From Tissierella creatinophila DSM 6911 (GTDB lineage: Bacteria > Bacillota > Clostridia > Tissierellales > Tissierellaceae), in contig NZ_LTDM01000014.1 of NCBI RefSeq assembly GCF_001940565.1, positions 1-41,623 on the forward strand: a stretch of 41,623 nt of DNA. The letters are read 5' to 3'. This document shows positions 8,064 through 14,415 of this stretch, in pieces; position 1 is the first letter of the stretch; each line of letters opens with the position of its first letter. The notes under the pieces are model-generated. The model did not search any database and had not been told where the DNA came from. It worked only from the letters and a program-made list of their open reading frames with translations. Position numbers and translations under genes: made by a program.

Positions 8064-8222
8064 TTATATCACCCCCAAATTTACTAAAGTAAAAGTAATA
8101 GCTACAAAGAAAATATAAATAAATTTATCATCCTCTTTTGTACTTTGTTTTCTAGCACAGATATTTAATTGCCTTATCGTTGCAAATACTAAAATTATCA
8201 TCGCCGGTATTTTAAAAAACAT
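8064..8222 (-). CDS. small two-span membrane protein
   Basis: This 52-residue protein has two hydrophobic segments (IPAMIILVFATI, and FIYIFFVAITFTLVNLG) joined by a charged loop with ARKQSTKEDDK. This suggests a hairpin in the membrane. A holin-like or superinfection-type role is possible but unsupported by position, since it lies among early genes. An ATG six bases upstream (8228) is also in frame. I chose 8222 because AAGGAG lies 9 bases before it and only 3 before the other. Confidence 0.6.
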   Translation of the reverse strand: MFFKIPAMIILVFATIRQLNICARKQSTKEDDKFIYIFFVAITFTLVNLGVI

Positions 8223-8241
8223 TTTCATCTACTCCTTTTTC

Positions 8242-8442
8242 TTATCCCCAAGTTCCATTGGTATAATAATTCAACCACTTACCATTTCGGAATGTAACTT
8301 CTATACAATTTTTTCTTTCTTTAACCTTTATAGCAGTCCAATCTTCTTTATCTTCAACTCCTGCTTGATGTTTTTGATAAACATATCCAAACAATCTTTT
8401 AGCGGGATTGGATAGATTTTTAAATCCTTTTATTTCATACAT
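8242..8442 (-). CDS. hypothetical phage protein, 66 aa
   Basis: This 66-residue protein is basic, with IKGFKNLSNPAKRLFGYVY near the start and a strand-like C-terminal part (CIEVTFRNGKWLNYYTNG) rich in aromatic residues. No family is recognised. Its ATG overlaps the end of the preceding gene by 8 bases, and AAAGGAGGG lies 7 bases upstream. The short gap to the following small membrane gene holds a ribosome site for that gene. Confidence 0.65.
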   Translation of the reverse strand: MYEIKGFKNLSNPAKRLFGYVYQKHQAGVEDKEDWTAIKVKERKNCIEVTFRNGKWLNYYTNGTWG

Positions 8443-8599
8443 TTACTTTCCCTCCTTTTCTACTCTCAATAAATGCCTCTGCTAAAACCTTACAAAGTTC
8501 TTCCCAAGGATCATGGTTTAAATCTACTTCTTTAATTCCTTCTCTTATAGTTTTATTACTACATCTATCTACTGTTATTGTTTTCAAAGTAGATTTCAT
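8435..8599 (-). CDS. small phage protein, 54 aa
   Basis: This is a 54-codon gene with an AGGAGGACAA ribosome region 5 bases before the ATG. The product has a basic N-terminal half and a helical second half (PWEELCKVLAEAFIESRKGG). Its stop TGA lies within the first codons of the next gene, an 8-base overlap that suggests coupled translation. No family is recognised. Confidence 0.65.
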   Translation of the reverse strand: MKSTLKTITVDRCSNKTIREGIKEVDLNHDPWEELCKVLAEAFIESRKGGKVNV

Positions 8600-8611
8600 T
8601 TGCTTGTCCTC

Positions 8612-9300
8612 CTATTCTTCTATAAAACTTAGTTGTCTTTTAGTTCTAAAATTCTTTACAGCTTTTATACTTTCATCTATAAGGTGCATATTTTTTATTA
8701 GCTTTTCATAGGGTATATCTTGCCAAGCTTCTGCATTTAACAAAAGTAATACTCTTTGTTTTACTAAGTTTACTTCCCCTATCTCTTGCAATTCTCCTAG
8801 AGCTTCCTTGATATAGCTATTTATACTTATTTTATTTGCGTGAGTAGGTCTGTAGTTTTCTTCGTACTTTGATAATCGGTTATCTATTTCAGGAAAAAAT
8901 CTTGTTTCTAAATGAGCCATTACATTATTAACTATTGCAGTTTCTGATATGTGATAGATTTCTTTTAAAGCTTTTTCCATTTTGTTGAAAGCTTCAATAT
9001 ATTTAAGTTTCCACTTTAAAGCCTTTTGTCCTGTAAAACCCATAGCTAATAAAGTGAATCCATCTCTTGTTAAAAGATATTTTTTGTATATTTGTTTGTT
9101 TTGTTCATTCTGATATTCATTCTCCATTAACAAGTGGTTGTAGGTGTCGCCACTTTTGGCTATACCCTCTATCAAATTCTCTATATCTCTAACCACCTTT
9201 GTATGTTCCTTCTCAAAATTATTTGCTACCTCTCTACTACTTATCTACTACTTACTATTAAATTACCTTCTTTATTTTCAATGTTTATTAAATTTGTCAT
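8612..9300 (-). pseudogene. Rha-family phage regulator, frameshifted by an 11-bp duplication
   Basis: The Rha-family pattern is clear: VVRDIENLIEG, a central YLLTRDGFTLLAMGFTGQKA and KYIEAFNKMEKA. The natural start is the ATG at 9300, behind AGGAGGACAA, reading MTNLINIENKEGNLIVSSR. It is cut after 19 codons by a stop. The reason is an exact 11-bp tandem repeat (9233-9243 and 9244-9254). Removing one copy restores VSSREVANNFEKEH and an intact 225-residue protein. The remaining open frame could still start at a GTG (9196) without the N-terminal DNA-binding part. Rha proteins are phage regulators that can block growth of infecting phages. Confidence 0.85.
9233..9254. repeat. 11-bp exact tandem duplication inside rha
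   Basis: Two adjacent identical copies of TCTACTACTTA (plus strand) lie 48 bases into the rha gene. Eleven is not a multiple of three, so the second copy shifts the frame and exposes a stop. Such repeats can contract or expand by replication slippage, which would switch the gene on or off. Confidence 0.9.
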
Positions 9301-9319
9301 ATACTTGTCCTCCTTTTAT

Positions 9320-9514
9320 TTAACCGATTAATTCATCAATGCTAATGTTAAATGCTCTTGCTAGCTTGATTACTGTACTAATATGAGGATCTTTTATATC
9401 GTCTCTTTCTATTTGTGCTATAGCGCTGAAAGTTAATCCAGATATAACTGCCAATTCTCTTAATGTTAGTTTTTGTTCTTTTCTTAGTTTTTTAACATTT
9501 TTGGATATTTCCAT
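9320..9514 (-). CDS. XRE-family DNA-binding regulator, 64 aa
   Basis: This 64-residue protein is a single helix-turn-helix domain of the XRE/Cro type. The recognition region reads LTLRELAVISGLTFSAIAQIE (about 17-37), followed by the conserved helices up to FNISIDELIG. There is no further domain. It sits 19 bases before the broken rha start and is divergent from the DUF1883 gene, so it is a candidate regulator of that divergent promoter. GGGGATG lies upstream of its ATG. Confidence 0.85.
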   Translation of the reverse strand: MEISKNVKKLRKEQKLTLRELAVISGLTFSAIAQIERDDIKDPHISTVIKLARAFNISIDELIG

Positions 9515-9533
9515 TTATTTACATCCCCTTATA

Positions 9534-9559
9534 TGGTATAATGTGTATGTCGGTACACA
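9534..9559 (+). promoter_or_regulatory. extended -10 promoter with overlapping dyad, for the DUF1883 gene
   Basis: An extended -10 box TGGTATAAT (9534-9542) lies 50 bases before the DUF1883 ATG; the -35 region is poor. Overlapping its end is a dyad TGTGTA-N6-TACACA (9542-9559) at the expected start of transcription, a likely operator. An AAGGAGGTG ribosome site follows. Confidence 0.6.
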
Positions 9560-9585
9560 ACATATAGTTGTAAGGAGGTGAATAT

Positions 9586-9825
9586 ATGTCTAGAGTCCCT
9601 TATGCTGATAGTAATGGCCAACTTTCTGTAGAAGTTAGTTTAAAAAACGCTGCAAATGTATTTTTAGTTGATTCTTCTAATTTCAGAAAATATCAAAACA
9701 GACAGCAATACTCTTATCATGGCGGATACTATACGAGAACACCTGTAACAATCAGAGTTTATGGTGCAGGCCGTTGGTATCTTATAGTTGAAGGTGCAGG
9801 ACAATATCAGTACAGGTTTTATTAA
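9586..9825 (+). CDS. DUF1883 domain protein, stand-alone
   Basis: This 79-residue protein matches DUF1883, a small strand-rich domain known mostly from larger proteins where it precedes a TIR domain. Family features seen here are VEVSLKNAANVFLVDSSNF, then YSYHGGYYTRTPVTI and GRWYLIVEG. Nothing else is attached and no TIR gene is in the window. It is the only plus-strand gene inside the long minus-strand early operon, with its own promoter and dyad, and its stop overlaps the convergent stop of the next gene. This is the layout of a phage cargo gene that can be expressed in the prophage. Its function is unknown. Interference with host TIR-DUF1883 proteins is only a hypothesis. Confidence 0.75.
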   Translation: MSRVPYADSNGQLSVEVSLKNAANVFLVDSSNFRKYQNRQQYSYHGGYYTRTPVTIRVYGAGRWYLIVEGAGQYQYRFY

Positions 9826-10034
9826 TCTTGGTTGGAAGGTTTGGTAATATCTGAATCTTCCTTTTCAAGAACTGCATTTGATTCTAAATAATTAATCGCT
9901 TTAGCAGTTACTTGTCTAAGGTTTAAAATTGTCATATCGTTTTTTCTAACTTGATCTATTAGCATATTGATTAACTCTATTTCAGTTTTTTCTTTCATAA
10001 CTTTTTCCGTTTGTAATTCTTTATCTAATCCCAT
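9822..10034 (-). CDS. hypothetical phage protein, 70 aa
   Basis: This 70-residue protein is highly charged and helical, with a likely coiled coil (KEKTEIELINMLIDQVRKND) and a later hydrophobic helix, and ends acidic. No family is recognised. An AAGGAGAG site precedes the ATG, and the start lies 14 bases inside the preceding gene. It converges on the DUF1883 gene, sharing bases of both stop codons. Confidence 0.65.
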   Translation of the reverse strand: MGLDKELQTEKVMKEKTEIELINMLIDQVRKNDMTILNLRQVTAKAINYLESNAVLEKEDSDITKPSNQD

Positions 10035-10311
10035 TTGTTTTCTCTCCTTGTAAAAGTTGTATGTTTGTTAACTCTTTGAAGTCTAATATTCCTAATTCTT
10101 TTAATTCTTTTTCGTTCCTCCTGGATCCTTTTCCTAATAGACAAAAACTGTTGTCGTTGTTTTTTATATATTGTCTTATAAGATAAGTTCCTTTCAGGTA
10201 TGCCACCTCCCATATTTTGTTAATGTTGTACTTATCAATGAAAAATCTTCTCTCTATATCTTTTCTGGGTTTTCTTTTAGTCTTTAGCAATATTTGTTGT
10301 TTTGTTAGCAT
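10021..10311 (-). CDS. hypothetical phage protein, 96 aa
   Basis: This is a basic 96-residue protein. The first half contains KTKRKPRKDIERRFFIDKYN and the second LKELGILDFKELTNIQLLQ, a likely helix pair. No family is recognised. It follows the Cro-like gene in the early operon, behind an AGGAGGACAA ribosome region also seen before two other genes of this operon. A second frame over the same stretch is open but lacks a ribosome site. Confidence 0.65.
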   Translation of the reverse strand: MLTKQQILLKTKRKPRKDIERRFFIDKYNINKIWEVAYLKGTYLIRQYIKNNDNSFCLLGKGSRRNEKELKELGILDFKELTNIQLLQGEKTNGIR

Positions 10312-10350
10312 TAGGTTTGTCCTCCTTTTATTTGCTCATTCTTGTAATAA

Positions 10351-10575
10351 TTACTTGCTATTTTTATTATTTTTGCTAAGTGTGAATCTAGTAGGTAAAA
10401 AAATATCTTCTAAATTAACTTCAAATATATCTGCTATCTTTTTTGCTATTAAATAGGGTATATCTCTATCTGAAGTTTCATACTGATGATAAGTTGTTAG
10501 TCCTATGTTAAGCATATCAGCCATTTGCTGTTGAGTTTTATTATTTTTTAATCTTATCTCCTTTAAATCAAACAT
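10351..10575 (-). CDS. Cro-like XRE regulator, first gene of the early operon
   Basis: This 74-residue protein is one XRE helix-turn-helix domain (KTQQQMADMLNIGLTTYHQYE, about 13-33) with a short Lys/Asn-rich tail. It is the first gene of the leftward operon, divergent from the repressor gene across a 167-base control region with five operators. By position and size it should act as the Cro-like partner that turns down repressor synthesis. A GAGGGGGAA site precedes its ATG. Confidence 0.85.
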   Translation of the reverse strand: MFDLKEIRLKNNKTQQQMADMLNIGLTTYHQYETSDRDIPYLIAKKIADIFEVNLEDIFLPTRFTLSKNNKNSK

Positions 10576-10623
10576 TTATTTTCCCCCTCTCTTTCTTTCT
10601 CATTTTGTGAACTTCTTAATACT

Positions 10624-10652
10624 ATTGTACATTCTCATATAGCAAATGTCAA
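10624..10652 (-). promoter_or_regulatory. leftward early promoter
   Basis: Read on the minus strand: TTGACA (10647-10652), a 17-base spacer, then TACAAT (10624-10629). This is a near-consensus promoter driving the Cro-like gene and the whole early operon. The second operator fills almost the entire spacer, so repressor bound there should block it. Confidence 0.85.
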
Positions 10653-10681
10653 GACTTTTATTCTCTTTTTGTGAAATTATG

Positions 10682-10710
10682 TTTTCATTCAGTAAAATAA
10701 AGGGTATTAT
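10682..10710 (+). promoter_or_regulatory. rightward repressor promoter
   Basis: TTTTCA (10682-10687), 17 bases, TATTAT (10705-10710), 32 bases before the repressor ATG. It is weaker than the leftward promoter. One operator covers its -35 box and another lies just downstream, fitting autoregulation. Confidence 0.65.
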
Positions 10711-10742
10711 ATTCTCACATAGAGAAATAAAGGAGCGAGGGT

Positions 10743-11063
10743 ATGAACATATTAGGTAAAAGAATAAAACAACTAAGAGAAGAAAACCACTTAAATCAGA
10801 TAGAACTAGCTAAAACTCTTAATATCAGCAATACAACATTATCACAATATGAAACTGGACAAAGAGTTCCTAGTGATGATGTAAAAATAAAAATTTGTAA
10901 AATATTTAATGTTACTCTGGATTACTTATTAGGTGTTTCTGAAACTAGAAACTATGAAACAGAAACTATAGCAGCACATCATGATGGCGAAGAATTTACA
11001 AATGAGGAACTTGAAGAAATTGAAGCTTTTAAAGAGTTTGTGAAGTCTAGAAGAAACAAATAA
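10743..11063 (+). CDS. XRE phage repressor (ImmR-like)
   Basis: This 106-residue protein has an N-terminal helix-turn-helix (LNQIELAKTLNISNTTLSQYE, about 18-38) and a C-terminal acidic tail, DGEEFTNEELEEIEAFKEF, after an AAHHD stretch. This layout is typical of repressors cleaved by a partner ImmA-type protease, as ImmR is in ICEBs1. That protease gene follows 26 bases downstream. The protein should hold the leftward promoter shut in the lysogen, with relief by cleavage after a damage or other signal. An AAAGGAGCGAGG ribosome region precedes the ATG. Confidence 0.88.
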   Translation: MNILGKRIKQLREENHLNQIELAKTLNISNTTLSQYETGQRVPSDDVKIKICKIFNVTLDYLLGVSETRNYETETIAAHHDGEEFTNEELEEIEAFKEFVKSRRNK

Positions 11064-11089
11064 AAGCATTAAAATCGAGAGGTGATTAT

Positions 11090-11545
11090 ATGTACGAAGA
11101 ACTTGTGAAAGAAGCAGAAAAAGAAAATATAGAAGTAGTAGAGATAGCATTTAGATCTAAGAAAATAAAAGGACTATACAGTGATGGAGTCATAGCAACT
11201 AATAAGAATATGAGTGATAAGGACAAGCTTGTAACACTTGCAGAAGAAATAGGACACTATTATACTAGCTATGGAGATATATTAGATCAAACAGATATAG
11301 TTAATCGAAAACAAGAGAGACAAGCTCGTATATGGGCCTATAAAAAGCTTATAGGTATAACGAATTTAATAAATGCTTATGAAGCTGGAGTTCAAAATAG
11401 ATATGAGCTATCAGAGTACTTAGGAATAACGGAAGAATTTATAGAAGAAGCTTTAGATTATTATAAGCAGTTATATGGCTTATATGTAACGTTAGATAAT
11501 TATGTAGTATATTTTGAACCACTAGGAATTATGAAAATTTTATAA
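11090..11545 (+). CDS. ImmA/IrrE-family metallopeptidase
   Basis: This 151-residue protein belongs to the ImmA/IrrE family. The active-site region reads LAEEIGHYYTS (about 50-60), the usual Firmicute phage variant in which the zinc-binding motif keeps the Glu-x-x-His core. The rest is helical, with RQARIWAYKKLI typical of the family. ImmA cleaves its partner repressor and so induces the element. Here the partner is the gene just upstream. A GAGAGGTGAT site precedes the ATG. Confidence 0.9.
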   Translation: MYEELVKEAEKENIEVVEIAFRSKKIKGLYSDGVIATNKNMSDKDKLVTLAEEIGHYYTSYGDILDQTDIVNRKQERQARIWAYKKLIGITNLINAYEAGVQNRYELSEYLGITEEFIEEALDYYKQLYGLYVTLDNYVVYFEPLGIMKIL

Positions 11546-11557
11546 GGAGGAACTAAT

Positions 11558-12565
11558 ATGTCTGGAGAAAATGAAATTTTAATATACCAAACTGATGGAG
11601 GAGATGTAAAAGTAGATGTAATGTTTCAAGAAGAAACATTTTGGATGCCACAAAAAGCAATAGCTGAATTATTTGATGTAGATATTTCTACTATTAACGA
11701 ACATTTAAAAAACATTTATAGTTCTAATGAATTAGATAAAAATTCAACTATTAGGAAATTCCCAATAGTTCAAACTGAAGGAAACAGAAGGGTTACAAGA
11801 AATATTAACTTCTATAATTTAGATGCAATTATAGCAGTGGGATATAGAGTTAATTCTTATAAAGCAACTCAATTTAGGAAATGGGCTACTAAAACATTAA
11901 AAGAATACATAACTAAAGGATTTGTACTAAATGAAAAAATGCTAAAAAATACTAAGCCATTTGGTAAAGATTATTTTGATGAATTACTGGAAAAAGTCAG
12001 AGAAATAAGAGCTAGTGAAAGAAGATTCTATCAAAAAATTACTGATATATATTCCCAGTTTAGCTATGACTATGATAAAGATGCACCTACAACTAGAGCA
12101 TTTTTTAAAGAGGTTCAAAATAAATTACTCTTTGCGGTAACTGATAAAACAGCACCTGAAATTATCTACGAAAGAGCTGACAGTAAAAAAGAAAATATGG
12201 GACTAACAACTTGGAAAAATTCCCCAGAAGGTAAAATCTTAAAATCAGATACAACTGTATCTAAAAACTATCTATATGAAAAAGAAATAAGAGAACTAAA
12301 TAGAATCGTTAATATGTATTTGGACTATGCAGAAAACCAAGCAGAAAGGCACCAACTAATGTCAATGGAAGATTGGAAAAATAAATTAGATGCATTTTTA
12401 GAATTTAATGAGTATGATATCCTCAAAAACTTGGGTAATATATCAAGAAAGGTCGCCGATGCTACCGCCCATACAGAGTATAACAAGTTTAGGATTATTC
12501 AAGATAAAATGTATGAATCAGACTTTGATAAATTAACAAAAGAAATAAAGAAACTAGATAAATAA
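11558..12565 (+). CDS. RhuM-family protein
   Basis: This 335-residue protein matches the RhuM family, named for a Salmonella pathogenicity-island gene and common on phages and islands. Seen here: IYQTDGGDVKVDVMFQEETFW, MPQKAIAELFDVDISTINEHL (a helix-turn-helix-like region), RNINFYNLDAIIAVGYRVNS and FRKWATKTLKEYI. The later half contains RFYQKITDIYSQFS and a DATAHTEYNKF motif near the end. The biochemical role is not established. Its place after repressor and protease suggests expression in the lysogen, perhaps as cargo affecting the host. An AAGGAGG site precedes it. Confidence 0.85.
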   Translation: MSGENEILIYQTDGGDVKVDVMFQEETFWMPQKAIAELFDVDISTINEHLKNIYSSNELDKNSTIRKFPIVQTEGNRRVTRNINFYNLDAIIAVGYRVNSYKATQFRKWATKTLKEYITKGFVLNEKMLKNTKPFGKDYFDELLEKVREIRASERRFYQKITDIYSQFSYDYDKDAPTTRAFFKEVQNKLLFAVTDKTAPEIIYERADSKKENMGLTTWKNSPEGKILKSDTTVSKNYLYEKEIRELNRIVNMYLDYAENQAERHQLMSMEDWKNKLDAFLEFNEYDILKNLGNISRKVADATAHTEYNKFRIIQDKMYESDFDKLTKEIKKLDK

Positions 12566-12569
12566 AAAA

Positions 12570-12600
12570 TCCCCTACAGTGCTATAAACACCGTAGAGGA
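12570..12600 (-). terminator. Rho-independent terminator facing leftward
   Basis: A 12-bp stem (12570-12581 with 12589-12600) is fully paired on the minus strand thanks to two G-U pairs, and is followed there by a TTTTTT run. On the plus strand the same positions are mismatched. It therefore looks like a terminator for transcription coming from the recombinase side, where no minus-strand gene lies nearby. Confidence 0.6.
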
Positions 12601-12609
12601 CAAACTCAA

Positions 12610-12658
12610 GATTAATGGTATAACCTCAAGTCTAAGCAACTTAATTATATCATTAATC
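12610..12658 (+). other. 14-bp stem hairpin before the recombinase gene
   Basis: Arms GATTAATGGTATAA (12610-12623) and TTATATCATTAATC (12645-12658) pair over all 14 positions in plus-strand RNA, one as G-U, with a 21-base loop. It ends 25 bases before the recombinase ATG and could control that gene's mRNA or serve as a protein-binding site. Confidence 0.55.
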
Positions 12659-12683
12659 CCCCAGATAATAAAGGAGTGATTTT

Positions 12684-14189
12684 ATGATTAAAGCAGCTTC
12701 ATATGCTAGATACTCATCAGATAATCAAAGAGAAGAATCAATTGAAGCACAGCTCTCGGATAATAGAAAGTATGCAAATAAGAACGATATGTTAGTGGTA
12801 GCTGAATATGTAGATAGAGCTTTAAGTGGAAGATCTGATAACAGAGAAGCTTTTCAGAATATGATAAATGATGCTAAGAATAATAATTTCAATATTATAA
12901 TAGTCCATAAAGTAGATAGATTTGCAAGAAACAGATATGATTCTGCAGTATATAAGTCTGTATTGAAAAAACATGAAGTAAGAGTAGTTTATGCTATGCA
13001 AAATATAGAAGACTCTCCAGAAGGTGCATTAATGGAAGGTATACTCGAATCCTTTGCAGAATATTATTCATTAAACTTAGCTGCTGAAGTAATGAAAGGT
13101 ATGAAACAAAATGCAAAAAAAGCTAAGTTTAACGGAGGCACTCCTCCTCTTGGTTTTGATATAGATGAGGATAAAAGTTATGTAATCAATAGTAAAGAAG
13201 CTTATATCGTAAATACAATTTTTAAACTCTATTTAGAAGGTAATGGCTATAAAGGTATAGCAAATCAATTAAATGATAAAGGATATAGAAATAAAAAAGG
13301 AAAAGAATTTGTTTTTACATCTATTCCTAGTATCCTTCAAAATGAAAAATATGCAGGTGTTTATACATTTAATAAAACAGCTCGTAAATATAAGAATGGA
13401 AGAAGAAATTTAAAAGAATATAAAGCCACAAAAGACATTATAAGGGTAGAAAATGCACTACCTAACCTAATACCTATGGAGGTGTTTAATATGACTCAGG
13501 AAGAGATTAAGAGAAGGTCTAAGAGCAGAGGAAAGTCTAAATCAAATAGAGACTATTTTTTATCAGGTCTTATAAAATGTGAAGAATGTAGAAGAAATTT
13601 AAGCGGATATTCTCAGAAAAGAAGTAAAGAAAGTACAAACTTCTATTACTATTACAGGTGTCCTAAGTGTAACTTATCAATCAGAGCTGAAGATATAGAG
13701 AGTAAAACTATTGAAGAGCTAGATAAACTTTTATTTTCTAACCTAGATAAATTACTAGAAACTATGCACAAATATATTGCTGAAAATGAAGAAAAAGCTC
13801 CAGAAGAAATTAATTATCTAGAAAGTGAGTTAATTAACACTAATAAGGAAGTAGAAAATATAATTAATATGATTACTAAAGGAATTGCTTCTTTAGAATT
13901 AGGAAAGAAACTTGAAGACCTTGAAACTTATAAAGAAGGAATTGAAACAAGACTAAAAGAAGTCCAAGTAAAGTCCAGCATTCCGGAAGAAGAAATTAAA
14001 GAATGGATTTTATCATTAAAAGAAGATATAGAAAATAAAGTAAACTTAAAAAGGATAATGAAATCTTTCATTAAAGAGATAAGAGTTAATAAAAAGGAAT
14101 ATGAAATTGATTTTTTTATCGAAGCACCATCTACTGGTGCGAGTGGATTTAGTGACAGACCACCGGCACCATTCCTAAAAGCTCTTTAG
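12684..14189 (+). CDS. large serine recombinase (phage integrase)
   Basis: This 501-residue recombinase has an N-terminal resolvase domain with the nucleophile motif YARYSSDNQ (Ser11), then a recombinase domain (from about 150, GGTPPLGFD). A zinc ribbon follows with CEEC and CPKC pairs (about 299-328), and then a long coiled coil. It should catalyse integration and, with a directionality factor, excision between attP and attB. Its place at the element's end suggests the attachment site lies just downstream, but core sites of this family are too short to read from one end. An AAAGGAGTGAT site precedes the ATG. Confidence 0.95.
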   Translation: MIKAASYARYSSDNQREESIEAQLSDNRKYANKNDMLVVAEYVDRALSGRSDNREAFQNMINDAKNNNFNIIIVHKVDRFARNRYDSAVYKSVLKKHEVRVVYAMQNIEDSPEGALMEGILESFAEYYSLNLAAEVMKGMKQNAKKAKFNGGTPPLGFDIDEDKSYVINSKEAYIVNTIFKLYLEGNGYKGIANQLNDKGYRNKKGKEFVFTSIPSILQNEKYAGVYTFNKTARKYKNGRRNLKEYKATKDIIRVENALPNLIPMEVFNMTQEEIKRRSKSRGKSKSNRDYFLSGLIKCEECRRNLSGYSQKRSKESTNFYYYYRCPKCNLSIRAEDIESKTIEELDKLLFSNLDKLLETMHKYIAENEEKAPEEINYLESELINTNKEVENIINMITKGIASLELGKKLEDLETYKEGIETRLKEVQVKSSIPEEEIKEWILSLKEDIENKVNLKRIMKSFIKEIRVNKKEYEIDFFIEAPSTGASGFSDRPPAPFLKAL

Positions 14190-14210
14190 TTTATACTATG
14201 GAGCTTTTTT
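14177..14210 (+). terminator. terminator of the recombinase gene
   Basis: AAAAGCTC (14177-14184) pairs with GAGCTTTT (14201-14208), followed by more T residues. The recombinase stop codon lies in the loop. Confidence 0.75.
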
Positions 14211-14273
14211 ATTGCATACATTTCTTCATCACTTTTTTCGCTCACAGTCAGATTGTCAATAAAGCTGTTGGTT

Positions 14274-14318
14274 TCACTCAATACCAAGGCGCATGGAAAT
14301 TAAACGTTTTGTTGCCAT
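14274..14318 (-). pseudogene. 14-codon gene fragment with intact ribosome site
   Basis: An AAGGAGGTG site (complement of 14325-14333) is followed by an ATG and 14 codons, MATKRLISMRLGIE, then a stop. Such a strong site in front of so short a frame suggests the 5' end of a gene interrupted by element integration or deletion. The first ten residues are close to my memory of mobile-element relaxases that start MATTRLISMH. I cannot verify this, and another gene is possible. Apart from it I see no gene in 14211-14415. Confidence 0.4.
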
Positions 14319-14415
14319 AGAAATCACCTCCTTTATAGGATGAAAAAAGAGCTACCACTTAGGTAACCCTTATTAATAAATTATCTGTAATTAACCGATT
14401 AAATTGAAATTTATC

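Larger units (their letters stand above)
10597..10726. promoter_or_regulatory. five-operator control region of the phage switch
   Basis: Five related 15-bp partial dyads are visible: TTCTCATTTTGTGAA (10597), TTCTCATATAGCAAA (10632), TTCTCTTTTTGTGAA (10661), TTTTCATTCAGTAAA (10682) and TTCTCACATAGAGAA (10712). The consensus is TTCTC-N5-GTGAA. One lies in the leftward promoter spacer, one over the rightward -35, and one just after the rightward -10. They are the expected sites for the repressor and its Cro-like rival. Confidence 0.8.

Noticed and set aside
10025-10213. 62-codon minus-strand frame, very basic
   Set aside because: It is in a shifted frame inside the 96-codon gene at 10021-10311 and has no ribosome site.
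3360-13000. A complete restriction, CBASS, retron or similar named defence system
   Set aside because: I looked for methyltransferase, reverse transcriptase, cyclase and TIR or Sir2 motifs and saw none. Only DUF1883 and RhuM are possible cargo.
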